From Firmicutes bacterium UBA5389 (lineage in GTDB: Bacteria > Bacillota > DTU025): DNA of 64,000 nt. This document shows positions 24,471 through 33,847 of this stretch, piece by piece. The stretch is taken from the NCBI GenBank assembly GCA_002409965.1, contig DHON01000095.1, forward strand, positions 29,523 to 93,522, written 5' to 3'. Both the position numbers and the translations under genes were made by a program. Each line of letters starts with the position of its first letter. Positions within the stretch are counted from its first letter, which is position 1. The notes below the pieces were generated by a model, which was given only the letters and a program-made list of their open reading frames with translations, was not told the DNA's origin and did no database searches.

Positions 24471-25826
24471 TTACCTGCCGACTATCCCGGTGCGGTTGAT
24501 GAGCGTGTCGAGCATCTCGTCTATCACGCTGACCAGCCGGGACGCGGCGTCATACGCTGCCTGATACCGGATCAGCTGCATAAGCTCTTCATCGAGAGAC
24601 ACGCCTGACACTGCGTCCCGCCTCATCTGCTGTTGCTCCAGGACGCCGTTGTACACATCGGCAGCCCTGGACGATTCCTGAGTCTGCAGCCCCAGCTCGG
24701 TGATGACGCTCCCGTAGAAGTCGCGGAATGACGCAGTCGGGGGAGTCCCCACCATCGTAAGCGCGTCCTTGAGCTGAGCCATGGCCAATGCGTTTCGTCC
24801 GTCCCCGGGCGTAGGGCCGGCAGCCGGGTCTGCCGGCGGCATGCCGGCTGCAATCAGGTTCGGATCGATCTTCAGAGCACTCACTACCGCAAGGTCAGCC
24901 GCGCCGGTTCCCGTGAAAAAGGCGCCGCCGGGAAGACCGTCCACGTCAACACCCGCGCTGTGCTGCGCGTTAACTCTCTCCATCAAAGCCACCGCAAGCT
25001 GATCCAGCTTGGCCTGGTAAGACGGGATTATCTCGCTTTTAGCCTCAAGCAGACCTTGGATACGCCCGCCCGAAAACGATCCGCCGACATCCATTTTGAA
25101 GGCGGTCACGCCGGATACGAGCATCCTGCTCCCGACAGACACGTTGACCTGGCCTTCTTCAGTCTCCACCACAGTTATGTTGACATCCTGGGCCAGCTGA
25201 TCCAGGAGCAGATCGCGCTGATCCATCAGATCGCTGATATTCTCGCCCACGACCCCGCCCCGCACGATCTCGCGGTTGAGCCGCGCGATACTCTCGGCCG
25301 TGGCGTTCACGCTGTGGACCAGCGAATCGATGTTGACCTGAATGTCGTCGGATGCCTCCTTGAGCTGCCTCGACACCAGGCTGAAAGCGGACGCGAGAGT
25401 GGTAGCCTCCTGGATGACCGCAGTGCGCCTGCCCGGATCAGTCGCGCCTCCCGACAGCTCCTGCCACGCGACCCAAAACCGATCCATCATGGTAGAAAGT
25501 CCGATGTCGCTTGGCTCCTTGAACATCTCCTGCAATTCCTCGAGTACGCCGTTCCTAGCCTCCCAACGGCCAAGCGACGCGCGGGAATGGCGAATCTGCA
25601 TGTCGACAAACTGGTCGCGCATGCGCTCAATTGTGGCAACCTTGACTCCCGTTCCCGGCTGCATCGCGCCGGGCGAGGGAGGCGTTGCGACCATCTGGGC
25701 GCGCTGCCTGCGATAACCCGGCGTACTGGCGTTGGCCATGTTGTGCCCAGTCACGTCTATCGCCGTCCGCTGGGCAAAGAGCGCCCGGCGGGCCGTCTCC
25801 ATACCAGTAAAGGAAGACCTCAGCAT
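24471..25826 (-). CDS. flgK: Flagellar hook-associated protein FlgK (HAP1)
   Basis: A 451-residue FlgK. The N-terminal rod-like motif (FTGMETARRALFAQRTAIDVTGHNMANASTPGYRRQRAQM) and the C-terminal helix (LMQLIRYQAAYDAASRLVSVIDEMLDTLINRTGIVGR) are diagnostic. It caps the hook and accepts FlgL. Shorter than E. coli FlgK (about 547), with a reduced variable middle. Confidence 0.95.
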   Translation of the reverse strand: MLRSSFTGMETARRALFAQRTAIDVTGHNMANASTPGYRRQRAQMVATPPSPGAMQPGTGVKVATIERMRDQFVDMQIRHSRASLGRWEARNGVLEELQEMFKEPSDIGLSTMMDRFWVAWQELSGGATDPGRRTAVIQEATTLASAFSLVSRQLKEASDDIQVNIDSLVHSVNATAESIARLNREIVRGGVVGENISDLMDQRDLLLDQLAQDVNITVVETEEGQVNVSVGSRMLVSGVTAFKMDVGGSFSGGRIQGLLEAKSEIIPSYQAKLDQLAVALMERVNAQHSAGVDVDGLPGGAFFTGTGAADLAVVSALKIDPNLIAAGMPPADPAAGPTPGDGRNALAMAQLKDALTMVGTPPTASFRDFYGSVITELGLQTQESSRAADVYNGVLEQQQMRRDAVSGVSLDEELMQLIRYQAAYDAASRLVSVIDEMLDTLINRTGIVGR

Positions 25827-25847
25827 CCGTGCTTACCCCCCTGCCCT

Positions 25848-26351
25848 TCACGCCGTATCGTCCACAGCAGCCGACGAAGCCTTCCTGTCGAGAATGCCCA
25901 GACGGCTGTAGATGGAGTTGTCCTCATCGGCGCTTGCGATCAACCTGACAGTGTTATCGATATAGCTCAGAGCATCGCCAAGAAGGCCTGCGTTGACGGC
26001 GTTGGCCGCTGCGATGTCGCTGAGCAACCCTGCGATCCTGGACTTCGACTTCCCAAGCTCAGCTCGGCTTGCTTCCTCCAAAGACGCCACCAGGGCAGCC
26101 ATAGCCGCCTCCGGATCATTGCACCGCTCGCCGCCGGATTCGATCGCGAACCGGCCTGCAAGCTCTGCGATGGAGACCTCAATGTCCCTTACCTTCCGGA
26201 TCGTCTCTTCTGCCCTGGATACCAGCTGTGCAAGACGGAGCACGTCTCCCGATACAATTGCGGTCCTCTGCGCCCGCGTCGCCAACAGGAGCTCTGAACA
26301 CAAGCTCAGCTCCTGATCAATCATCCTCGTCAGTTGTGTTGCGTATTCCAC
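25848..26351 (-). CDS. flgN: FlgN-family export chaperone
   Basis: A 167-residue, largely helical protein located between flgM and flgK, the standard place for FlgN. FlgN protects FlgK and FlgL before export. Sequence similarity is low as usual for the family, but the N-terminal heptad-rich region and the C-terminal DALSYIDNTVRLI fit. A GTG start at 26351 overlaps flgM by 35 bases; the next in-frame ATG is nine codons in. Confidence 0.75.
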   Translation of the reverse strand: MEYATQLTRMIDQELSLCSELLLATRAQRTAIVSGDVLRLAQLVSRAEETIRKVRDIEVSIAELAGRFAIESGGERCNDPEAAMAALVASLEEASRAELGKSKSRIAGLLSDIAAANAVNAGLLGDALSYIDNTVRLIASADEDNSIYSRLGILDRKASSAAVDDTA

Positions 26352-26646
26352 CTAGGTCACCCCGCCGCATGGCCCGGCTGAAGACTTTCCTCACTATCTC
26401 CTTGCCGGAAACCTCATAAGTGCCCGCCTTCACCTGTTGGCGGACCGACTGGACCTTCTCCTCCCGCAAGTCGGGAATGGAGGACAGGGCCTGCATGGCG
26501 CGGTGCATCACTTTGCCCTCGTTGGATATGGATACCTGGTCGGGCCTGGCCTCGCCCTGCCGGTCAGCCCTGTTCGCCTTGCCTGCGGTCTGCGAGTATA
26601 GCTTCAAGGGGTCAAATCCCCGGCTTCCGGTAACCTTCAAGGCCAT
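26317..26646 (-). CDS. flgM: Anti-sigma-28 factor FlgM
   Basis: A 109-residue FlgM homolog. The C-terminal half (EEKVQSVRQQVKAGTYEVSGKEIVRKVFSRAM) is the sigma-28-binding segment. FlgM holds the late-gene sigma factor inactive until it is exported through the finished hook. ATG 26646 follows GGTGAGG very closely; a GTG immediately before it is an alternative. Confidence 0.9.
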   Translation of the reverse strand: MALKVTGSRGFDPLKLYSQTAGKANRADRQGEARPDQVSISNEGKVMHRAMQALSSIPDLREEKVQSVRQQVKAGTYEVSGKEIVRKVFSRAMRRGDLGGIRNTTDEDD

Positions 26647-26716
26647 CACCTCACCAAAGTTCTAGCTTTGTTATCGGCATGGCCCTCCGGTTTCTTTATA
26701 CCCTCCGCCGGCGCGT

Positions 26717-27208
26717 CTACGGCTTCTTGCCGCCTCGCCTACGCTCGGGAGTCGCCATCCTGGTAGTCCTGGCTCGATCAGTATCGCTGAACCTACCTCG
26801 GGTGCCGCCTAAGCCACTCGAGCTGCTGCGATCGACTGGACCCAGACCGCCCGTGCTGGGATCGCCTGTGCGGGAACCTCCCGAGCCCGACAGGGCTTGG
26901 CCGAACTTCCTCAGGCAGTAGCCGCAGTAGTGGCCGGCAGTTAGGGGGGCTCCACACGCTTTGCAGTTGCGAACTGCGGTGTACGCAGACGTCGCCTGCA
27001 GCCGGTCGTCGCGGATGAGCCTCAGGACAATCTTGATGTCTACCCCCGTAGACTGGGATATCTCTTCAATTGTGGCGCTCGGGTTCTCTCTCAGGAAAGC
27101 CATGACCGAGTCGACGTGTCGCTCCTCTTCTCTGGCGCAGTCGGGGCAGACGGGCCGAGACAGCCTGTTGAACAGCTTCCCGCACCTGGTGCAGTTACCC
27201 AGCGGCAT
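26717..27208 (-). CDS. yvyF: YvyF-type flagellar operon zinc-finger protein
   Basis: A 163-residue protein with an N-terminal zinc ribbon (NCTRCGKLF ... PVCPDC), a helix-turn-helix-like middle (ATIEEISQSTGVDIKIVLRLI) and a second zinc knuckle (CKACGAPL ... YCGYCLRKF). This is the flagellar operon protein called YvyF (TIGR03826) in Bacillota; its role is regulatory but not well defined. The last 60 residues are a Gly/Ser/Arg-rich disordered tail longer than in Bacillus. It overlaps the flgJ-like gene by 14 bases. Confidence 0.85.
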   Translation of the reverse strand: MPLGNCTRCGKLFNRLSRPVCPDCAREEERHVDSVMAFLRENPSATIEEISQSTGVDIKIVLRLIRDDRLQATSAYTAVRNCKACGAPLTAGHYCGYCLRKFGQALSGSGGSRTGDPSTGGLGPVDRSSSSGLGGTRGRFSDTDRARTTRMATPERRRGGKKP

Positions 27209-27542
27209 TCGGCTTCACCCGCTTTCCCTCTCCAACGACATCATTCCGGATAAAATCGGCGAGCCCGATGCCTCGTCCCTGCGCCATGGCGCGAGCTAGT
27301 TCGGCGTCCAGCATGCCGCGGACAACCTCCTGTTCATGAGAGGAGAACAGCCCGTCCTTGGGCAGTCCGGCCCTGGCCGACTTGAGGACTGTCTCTATGA
27401 ATATCGACTCGAAATCCCGGCAGGCCTGAATCAGCTTCGGGTCACAATCCCGGCTGGCGTCGATCACGCTACTGCCGACTGCGCCGCTGCTGCTAACCGC
27501 ACGACTGCTGTTGACTTGAACTGGCCACATGCCGATTACCAT
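27195..27542 (-). CDS. flgJ: FlgJ N-terminal-type rod-binding protein
   Basis: A 115-residue protein corresponding to the rod-capping N-terminal domain of FlgJ only (CRDFESIFIETVLKSARAGLPKDGLF, then EVVRGMLDAELARAMAQGRGIGLADFI). The peptidoglycan hydrolase domain fused to it in Proteobacteria is absent; a separate GH73 enzyme is encoded at 42696-43154. Located after flgI as in many diderms. Confidence 0.88.
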   Translation of the reverse strand: MVIGMWPVQVNSSRAVSSSGAVGSSVIDASRDCDPKLIQACRDFESIFIETVLKSARAGLPKDGLFSSHEQEVVRGMLDAELARAMAQGRGIGLADFIRNDVVGEGKRVKPNAAG

Positions 27543-27558
27543 CTCTGCCGCCCCCCAC

Positions 27559-28734
27559 TCACATCACTTCAAGCTCGGCCTGAAGAGCGCCGCACGCCTT
27601 CAGTGCCTCCATGATGCTCATGATATCCCGCGGCCGCGCGCCTACTGCGTTCAGCGCCGCCACTAGCGTCTGAATTGTGGACCCGGCCTCGAGCACAACC
27701 GCGCTGCCCACGCCGTCGGCGGCGGCGCCGGTTGCTGTGGCTGACCCGGCGTCCCCCACTCGCACGTTGAAACCGTTATATGACACCGCCGCCGAGCTCA
27801 CCCTCACGTTGGCGCCGATGACAACAACTCCGGTGCGGGAGTTGATGACCACTCGCGCCGGCGCATCCGGCTTGACCTGAAGTTCGCCCACTTCCGCCAC
27901 AAACGGCGTGGGCGTTTCGCGAAGGCTCTCGGGCACGGTCACCCGGACCGAGCCGCCGTCCGTCGCCACGGCCGTGCCGTCTCCGAACCGGGCACACACT
28001 GCCTCGGCGATTCGAGACGCGGTGGTGTAGTCCGGGTTGATCAGCGATAGAATCAGGAATCCTTCTTGCGACACCATCTGCATGGGCACATAGCCTTCGA
28101 CTGTGGCGCCCGAGGGGATGCGGCCAACCGTGGGCATGGCGTCTGCGCCTGCCATGATCTGCCCTTGAGCCACTGCATAGACCCTGTTATCCAGTCCGGC
28201 CAACTCTGTGAGGAGCAATGTGCCGCCCAACAGGCTTTTCGCGTCTCCAATCGAAGACGCGACGATGTCGAGGGCATCGCCTGACTTCGCGAAAGGCGGA
28301 AGAACAGCCGTAACCATCACTGCCGCGACGTTCTTCGATTTGACCTCGGACGGGTCTACCGTGATCATAAACTTCTCTAGCATGTTGGCGACGCTCCGCG
28401 CTGTGTAGGGAGCGCTCCGGCTGTCGCCCGTCCCTCTCAGGCCCACGACGAGTCCATATCCTATTAGCTGGTTTCCGCGCACGCCGTAGACACGCGTTAT
28501 GTCCTTCACGCGCACGGCGACCCCGGACTCGTCCGCCGCGGCGTACGCCACAACCATCAACGCTAACGCCAGCGCAATGGCCAAGACGCAGGCCAAAGCC
28601 GGCCAGGACAGGCGTTCGGGCACGCCCTGACCATCGCGGTCGAATGCGGCCGGAAGCGACTCCCAGGCCAAACCCTCCGCCGGCCCGGATTCCTGTCTTG
28701 TATGACTCTTGATACAGTTTGGACTAATGGCCAT
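27559..28734 (-). CDS. flgI: Flagellar P-ring protein FlgI
   Basis: A 391-residue FlgI. It begins with a long cytoplasmic-type leader and a signal segment (ALACVLAIALALALMVVAYAAA), then the conserved RVKDITRVYGVRGNQLIGYGLVVGL and GTGDSR. The C-terminus LVAALNAVGARPRDIMSIMEALKACGAL is typical. P-rings sit in the peptidoglycan layer and occur in diderm bacteria, so this gene, together with flgH, argues for an outer membrane. ATG 28734 has GGAGGTGG upstream; a shorter start nearer the signal segment is possible. Confidence 0.95.
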   Translation of the reverse strand: MAISPNCIKSHTRQESGPAEGLAWESLPAAFDRDGQGVPERLSWPALACVLAIALALALMVVAYAAADESGVAVRVKDITRVYGVRGNQLIGYGLVVGLRGTGDSRSAPYTARSVANMLEKFMITVDPSEVKSKNVAAVMVTAVLPPFAKSGDALDIVASSIGDAKSLLGGTLLLTELAGLDNRVYAVAQGQIMAGADAMPTVGRIPSGATVEGYVPMQMVSQEGFLILSLINPDYTTASRIAEAVCARFGDGTAVATDGGSVRVTVPESLRETPTPFVAEVGELQVKPDAPARVVINSRTGVVVIGANVRVSSAAVSYNGFNVRVGDAGSATATGAAADGVGSAVVLEAGSTIQTLVAALNAVGARPRDIMSIMEALKACGALQAELEVM

Positions 28735-28761
28735 ACCGCCACCTCCAATGCCCCAATGCCG

Positions 28762-29406
28762 CTAGAAGATCCAATTCCATACGTAGACCAGCCCGTCCCA
28801 GAGGGTCTTGAAGATGCCGCCCTTCTCCCCTGTGTATATGTCGCCCGAGAAGGCGATCTGCGCATCGGCCACCATGGTGGACGAAATGGTGTTGCTAGGA
28901 GATATGTCCCGCTGCCTCACGATGCCCGTTATCACCATCTGTTCCTTTTCACGGTTGACCGATACCTCGCGAACGCCGCGGATCTTCAGGTCGCCGCTGG
29001 GCAGCACTTCGACCACCTGGGCCGTGATAGTGCCGATCAGCCTGCCTGACCTCGATGTCGAGGTTCCGCCCTTGGCTGAGTTGCCCAGTTCGAGCCCTGC
29101 ACCAGTCTCTAGCTTGACGGCCTTGAGAAAGTCAAACACAGCACCGTTCGGGCTGAGGTCAGCCCCGATGCCCTTCTGAGTCTGAGTGTCCGTTCTGTTC
29201 TGCGCATAGGACACTTCCGTAACCATTATCGTAAGCAAGTCTCCAACCTGCCTGGCTTTATCGTCCGAATACATCGCCGAAAAGCCCGATTGCCCAGCGC
29301 CCGTTGCATACAGCGATGTCGCCGAAACCCCCATCGCGCACGCAAACGCCACAACCACCGCGACCGCCGCGAGCAGCGCGATGGCGGTTGCCGCCTTGTT
29401 GCTCAT
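28762..29406 (-). CDS. flgH: Flagellar L-ring protein FlgH
   Basis: A 214-residue FlgH. Core segments GDLLTIMVTEVSYAQNRTDTQTQKG, GNLKI-type LPSGDLKIRGVREVSVNREKEQMVITGIVRQRDISPSNTI and VADAQIAFSGDIYTGEKGGIFKTLWD are diagnostic. FlgH forms the outer-membrane ring. A signal segment is present, but the lipobox is poor (VAFAC rather than LxGC), so lipidation is uncertain. ATG 29406 has GGGGGGAG upstream and overlaps flgA by 4 bases. Confidence 0.94.
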   Translation of the reverse strand: MSNKAATAIALLAAVAVVVAFACAMGVSATSLYATGAGQSGFSAMYSDDKARQVGDLLTIMVTEVSYAQNRTDTQTQKGIGADLSPNGAVFDFLKAVKLETGAGLELGNSAKGGTSTSRSGRLIGTITAQVVEVLPSGDLKIRGVREVSVNREKEQMVITGIVRQRDISPSNTISSTMVADAQIAFSGDIYTGEKGGIFKTLWDGLVYVWNWIF

Positions 29407-30254
29407 AGAACTCCCCCCATGGCGCTCAAAGTCACCTGCACTGTGCCGGGATCCATGACCCGGCCAGCCACCTCGACTCCGGAGACGGTGTTCTTCACGC
29501 GTATGCGCTGCCCCGGCCGGCCATCCTCCAGCGCCACGGCTGGCACGGTTACGCACACCCCAGGGCCCGCTGCCACCAGGAGTATGTCGGCTCCGCGCGC
29601 TACCATCGGCGGGGCGATGATCTCCATCCACACCGGCACCGTGCGGGCCAAAGCTCCGCCCACAACTACCCTGACGCTGGCCCTGACCAGCGCCGCATCG
29701 GCGCCGGGCGGCACTACGGACGCCTCCAGAACGACCAGACCCGGGGGCACTGTCAGCCCCTGCGGGTAGTCAAACCGGACCACCTTCACGCCCAGCTGGT
29801 CCAGGACGCAGCCGGCATCGGCGCACACCGCCTGGATGGCCGCCTGCTCAATGCTGTGGGCCGCAACGCGCGTGGCGGCAGCGGTGACTGACACTTCCGC
29901 CGGGCCCCGAAATGTGTATTCGACCGGGTCGATTCGCTGCTGCCTCATCCTCACCTGCACCTGGCCCAGGTTGACCTTGCGCGAGGCGCCCGGAATCGGC
30001 GCAACGCCCACTTCCATCTGCTCCAACTGAACCCGGAGGGTATCGTCAAGCACGTGGACGCGGGCTATGTCGCCCAGCAGTATCTGAGGCCCGGCGGTGT
30101 ACGCCGGACTCACAAGTTCAATGGTCAGGTCAGCCGTAATCGCATCGGCCGCGTCCGGCTCGGCCGGGGCCGCAGCGCACAATCCCGTGCCGCACAGTCC
30201 CGCAACGCACAGTGCCAAGAAAGCAACTGTCAGTCTGGACATGGCTCGCATCAT
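29403..30254 (-). CDS. flgA: P-ring assembly chaperone FlgA
   Basis: A 283-residue periplasmic protein with a signal peptide (about 1-28, ending CAAAPAE) and a C-terminal SAF-like domain (ARTVPVWMEIIAPPMVARGADILLVAAGPGVCVT through GQRIRVKNTVSGVEVAGRVMDPGTVQV). That final block is the FlgA hallmark. FlgA assists FlgI polymerisation, consistent with its place beside flgH and flgI. Confidence 0.93.
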   Translation of the reverse strand: MMRAMSRLTVAFLALCVAGLCGTGLCAAAPAEPDAADAITADLTIELVSPAYTAGPQILLGDIARVHVLDDTLRVQLEQMEVGVAPIPGASRKVNLGQVQVRMRQQRIDPVEYTFRGPAEVSVTAAATRVAAHSIEQAAIQAVCADAGCVLDQLGVKVVRFDYPQGLTVPPGLVVLEASVVPPGADAALVRASVRVVVGGALARTVPVWMEIIAPPMVARGADILLVAAGPGVCVTVPAVALEDGRPGQRIRVKNTVSGVEVAGRVMDPGTVQVTLSAMGGVL

Positions 30255-30293
30255 CTCACATCACACCGTCCCGATCACCAAACACCGTCCGCC

Positions 30294-31082
30294 CTATCTC
30301 CTGAGGTTATTGGCAACGGCGAGCATCTCGTCTGATGTCTGGATTGCCTTGGAGTTCACCTCGTAGGCCCTCTGGGCGATGATCATGTTGACCATCTCTT
30401 CGACTACCTTCACATTGGACATCTCCAGAAACTTCTGAGCGATGGTGCCGATGCCTTCCAACCCCGGCGTACCCACAGCAGGATCGCCGGAAGCAGCCGT
30501 GGGCTTGTAGAGGTTGCGGCCGATGGACGTCAGCCCGCCCGGGTTGAGAAACCGGGCCAGCTGGATCTGTCCTAGCTCAGTAGGGGTGTTCTCGCCTGCG
30601 GTCTGCACCGTGACGGTGCCGTCAGTTCCGATGGAGATGTCGATGGCGGTGGCCGGCACGATCAGCTCAGGCTCCATGACGAAGCCGTCCGAGGTCACGA
30701 CCCGCCCTTCGGAGTCAACTTTGAACGCGCCCGTGCGGGTGTAGGCGGTCGAACCGTCCGGCAGAAGCACCTGGAAGAAGCCGTCTCCTTCAATCACGAG
30801 ATCGAGAGGGTTTTCCGTCTGGATGAAGTCGCCTTGTGAGAAGACCTTCTGAATTGCGGCAGCCCTGGTTCCCAGGCCGACCTGAATGCCCGTGGGCACC
30901 CGAGACCCCTGAGCAACGGTGCTGCCCGCGCTCCTGATGGTTTGATACATGAGATCTTGGAAGTCAACTCTGCTCTTCTTGAAACCCGCGCTGTTCAGGT
31001 TGGCCAAGTTATTCGCGATAACGTCCATGTCAAGCTGCTTCGCAAGCATTCCGGTGGCCGCGCTCCATAACGCCCTCATCAT
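30294..31082 (-). CDS. flgG: Flagellar distal rod protein FlgG
   Basis: A 262-residue rod protein: [28 protein letters not shown] at the N-terminus, [12 protein letters not shown] as in FlgG, and the C-terminal [48 protein letters not shown] lies ten bases before the ATG. Confidence 0.95.
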   Translation of the reverse strand: MMRALWSAATGMLAKQLDMDVIANNLANLNSAGFKKSRVDFQDLMYQTIRSAGSTVAQGSRVPTGIQVGLGTRAAAIQKVFSQGDFIQTENPLDLVIEGDGFFQVLLPDGSTAYTRTGAFKVDSEGRVVTSDGFVMEPELIVPATAIDISIGTDGTVTVQTAGENTPTELGQIQLARFLNPGGLTSIGRNLYKPTAASGDPAVGTPGLEGIGTIAQKFLEMSNVKVVEEMVNMIIAQRAYEVNSKAIQTSDEMLAVANNLRR

Positions 31083-31246
31083 GGCGGTACAGACCTCCTT
31101 ATATGATGGGCTGCGTCAGTCGATCAGCAGCCCGCGGCCCCCGCGCGCGCGGTCCGGCCGCATTATGGAATTGTCTCATCCCATGTAGGCATAGCCTGCC
31201 TTGCGTCCCGTCTGATCCTACGTCCCATCTAGTCCTGCGTTCTGTC

Positions 31247-32026
31247 CTACCCTACTCTGCCGACGTCGTTGACTGCCTTGTCCAGCAAGGCATCGTGCGA
31301 GAGCAATGCACGCTGGACAGCTTCATACGTCCTGAAGCCTGTCAGCATGTCGACCATCTCGCGCACTACGTTCACATTGGACGACTCCAGAGCCCCCTGG
31401 ACCACTCTGACCTGATCCGGCTGCGCCAGGTCCATGCCTGCCATGCCGGGCGCGCCTGCCTCCCCGGGACGCTCCACGAACAGCCCGCCCCCCGCCTTCG
31501 CTAACCAGCGGCTCGCCGGCTCATCATCGGCGGTCGAGACCATTATTGCCAGCCTTCCGCGTTCCTCGCCGCCTGAGTAGACCGTACCGTCATGCCGCAC
31601 CACCATGAGCCCGCCCACCGGAACCCAGATGGGACCGGTCGTGCCCAGAACCCTGTGTCCATCCTGCGTGACCAGGTAAGACTCTGCATCCAGTCTGAAG
31701 TTGCCGGCTCGCGTGTACCTGACGCCTGCGTCCGTTTCGACAGCGAACATCCCATCGCCCTCGATCGCCAAGTCGAACGGGTTCCCTGTATCCACCGTCG
31801 ACCCCGCAGAGTGGTCGGAGTACACTGCGGTAATCGCCGTTGTCATGCCCAGACGGCCTAGCGGCGACCTGGCCAGCCCAGACACCATGTCGGAGAACGA
31901 CTCCCCGACCGCGATATCGCGCTTGAAACCCGGAGTCGATACGTTCGCCAAGTTGTTTGAGATCGTCGACTGTTTGGCCTCCTGCGCCATCATGCCCGAT
32001 GCAGCAGTATAGATGCCTCTTATCAA
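31247..32026 (-). CDS. flgF: Flagellar rod protein FlgF
   Basis: A 259-residue rod/hook-family protein, shorter and more divergent than FlgG: LIRGIYTAASGMMAQEAKQSTISNNLANVSTPGFKRD at the start and SNVNVVREMVDMLTGFRTYEAVQRALLSHDALLDKAVNDVGRVG at the end. A TTG at 32026 has GGGAGGG at good spacing and matches the family start; the longer frame adds 25 residues without similarity. It is first in the rod operon after the cheX terminator. The 164-base gap to flgG contains no gene. Confidence 0.9.
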   Translation of the reverse strand: MIRGIYTAASGMMAQEAKQSTISNNLANVSTPGFKRDIAVGESFSDMVSGLARSPLGRLGMTTAITAVYSDHSAGSTVDTGNPFDLAIEGDGMFAVETDAGVRYTRAGNFRLDAESYLVTQDGHRVLGTTGPIWVPVGGLMVVRHDGTVYSGGEERGRLAIMVSTADDEPASRWLAKAGGGLFVERPGEAGAPGMAGMDLAQPDQVRVVQGALESSNVNVVREMVDMLTGFRTYEAVQRALLSHDALLDKAVNDVGRVG

Positions 32027-32290
32027 TGCCTGCCCTCCCTTCACCCCGAAGTCGCCCCGACGCGCGAAATCGAACACTAGTGACAATCGCCCGCTACTCA
32101 CTCACAGCAAGATGTGTGCCAAGCCGCGGACGGCGCCGGCCCGGCGATAGCTGCTCATACTCATTCACAGCCAAGGCCGCATATGGAGTCGCCGCCACAG
32201 CCAGCTAGAGCCGGCTAGAGCCCCCAGTCGCAGCCACAGCTGCAGGCCAACCAGACGCAGAGACGCAGCCCCGAGACGACCACTCGGGGC

Positions 32291-32320
32291 AAACGAAAGA
32301 CGCCCCCTCCGTGGGGCGTC
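32291..32320 (-). terminator. Rho-independent terminator after cheX
   Basis: GACGCCCC (32320-32313 on the minus strand) pairs with GGGGCGTC (32306-32299), an 8 bp perfect stem with a 6-base loop, followed by TTTC. It separates the cheX transcript from the flgF operon. The rest of 32027-32386 has no gene; a promoter for flgF is expected there but I cannot pick one with confidence. Confidence 0.75.
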
Positions 32321-32386
32321 CTCCGGTGATTGGTACATTTGTTTCTCGAACCGGGTAAGATTTTCTCACCAAGCTCACTGAGCGTC

Positions 32387-32848
32387 CTAGGACTTTTCCC
32401 TCAGCGCCACATGGGCGGTCACCACTCCAAAATCGGTGGTAAAGGGAACGTTCAGAACCGGCGTGAAAGTGGTTACTATGAGTTCTTTGCCCGTGAGCAG
32501 AGTCGGCGGAGTAAGTATGCAGTTGTACCCGTTCTCCGACAAGCCGATGGCTGCATTGCCGGTGATGATATTGCCCAGTTCGGCCACAGCGCTTTTCGCC
32601 AGTTCGTTCAGTTCCTCCACTGGCTCCCCCATTAGCGCCGATGCGATCCGCAAGGCTACCCGTTCCTCAAATGTATATATGACCTGACCTTCAAGCTGGC
32701 CCGTGACGCCAATGATGGTGTTGACGTCCGCGCCCTTGAGCGGCCCCTGCTGAAGCGCAAGGGAGGCGCGCATCACATTCATCCCGAATTCCTTCTGGAA
32801 AACCATGACCACTGCAGACGCAAAAGGATTTATAAATTCTGCCTTCAT
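32387..32848 (-). CDS. cheX: CheX-family CheY-P phosphatase
   Basis: A 153-residue CheX. The signature AVAELGNIITGNAAI carries the Glu and Asn that attack CheY-phosphate. It is smaller and has only one such motif, separating it from CheC. It would remove phosphate from CheY at 20025-20381. ATG 32848 has GGAGGG upstream and overlaps the end of the kinase-like gene by 4 bases. Confidence 0.92.
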   Translation of the reverse strand: MKAEFINPFASAVVMVFQKEFGMNVMRASLALQQGPLKGADVNTIIGVTGQLEGQVIYTFEERVALRIASALMGEPVEELNELAKSAVAELGNIITGNAAIGLSENGYNCILTPPTLLTGKELIVTTFTPVLNVPFTTDFGVVTAHVALREKS

Positions 32849-33843
32849 GCCTCGCCCTCCGTTCCCTCCTCATCATCTATCGGCCGGATGCTCCAGTTGT
32901 TTAGCCCAAGTCCACAAGAAAGCAGCGCCTCGCCCCAGAGAAAGGAAAATGCCTCCGCCAGCTCGGCCATGAACGGGTCATCTCGCCACACAGCCATCTG
33001 GCGAAATGATGCCGATGCGCGCGCGGGGACCTGTGACAGCACTGATTCGACACTGCCGGCGAGCTGACCGTAGCGGATCGCAAAGGCCACAGCGCACTCC
33101 CACCTGTCGGCAGTGAACCCCGGCCTGTGGCACACAATCCGCATGCATCCCTCGCCCACATCATCCAGGCGATCACCCACCCGGGTGTCACCCATGTCAA
33201 TGCCGCACAAACGCCCAGACGCGACATCGAGCACAAAGTTGCCCAAGTTCATATCACCTACCAGCCATGAGCGTGCTTCTTCAACCGCCAACGCCTCATG
33301 GCACTGGTAGACCCACTCCGCCAGCCGGCGCGCGAGGTCGGGGTTCCAGTGAACATCCCTCGCCACCGGCCCTTCAACGTACAGACGCAACAGCGCACGC
33401 TCGCCCGATGCCACGAGCCGGGGCGCCAAGACTCCGGCCCGCCTGAGCCGGGCAAGCGCGCACGCCTCCCTGCCCGCGCGCTCCGCACTCTCGCCCTGGC
33501 CGGGGTGTGCCCCATCGTATACCTTGAGGACCATTGCCAAGGCGCCACCGTAGTCGCGCGCAGACGCAGGCACGGGCGCGGGCGCAGACGCAGACGCAGG
33601 CGCAGGCGCAGGCACTCGCAGCAATAGAGTGTCGCTCTTGCGCGCGGCCAGCTCCAGCACCGGCTGGGCGCCTGCAACCGCCGCCGCAAGCAGGGGGCGG
33701 GTCACCTCGACAGGATGGGCCGGGCTCAGCTCTGCAAGAACCCGGAGAGCCTGAGCGGCCTGGACTGCCTGGCGCACCCGGCGGGCCCGGCGGGCCTGGC
33801 GGGCCTCAGGAACCTGCAATGCCTGAAATGCGTGCGACGCCAT
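32845..33843 (-). CDS. Aminoglycoside-phosphotransferase-like kinase-fold protein, function unknown
   Basis: A 332-residue protein. The C-terminal two thirds look like the APH/choline-kinase fold: LVGDMNLGNFVLDVASGRLCGIDMGDTRVGD has the catalytic Asp, the metal-binding Asn and the following Asp of the family, with WLVGD replacing the usual HGD. The N-terminal 45 residues and a segment near 78-95 (PAPAPASASAPAPVPAS) are low complexity, encoded by GCAGAC/GCAGGC repeats. The substrate is unknown. Being coupled to cheX and four bases after mobB, it may relate to cofactor metabolism or simply share a promoter. Confidence 0.6.
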   Translation of the reverse strand: MASHAFQALQVPEARQARRARRVRQAVQAAQALRVLAELSPAHPVEVTRPLLAAAVAGAQPVLELAARKSDTLLLRVPAPAPASASAPAPVPASARDYGGALAMVLKVYDGAHPGQGESAERAGREACALARLRRAGVLAPRLVASGERALLRLYVEGPVARDVHWNPDLARRLAEWVYQCHEALAVEEARSWLVGDMNLGNFVLDVASGRLCGIDMGDTRVGDRLDDVGEGCMRIVCHRPGFTADRWECAVAFAIRYGQLAGSVESVLSQVPARASASFRQMAVWRDDPFMAELAEAFSFLWGEALLSCGLGLNNWSIRPIDDEEGTEGEA

Positions 33844-33847
33844 GGTC

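Noticed and set aside
24960..26297. 445-residue plus-strand open frame
   Set aside because: Antisense to flgK and flgN; no motif or ribosome binding site supports it.
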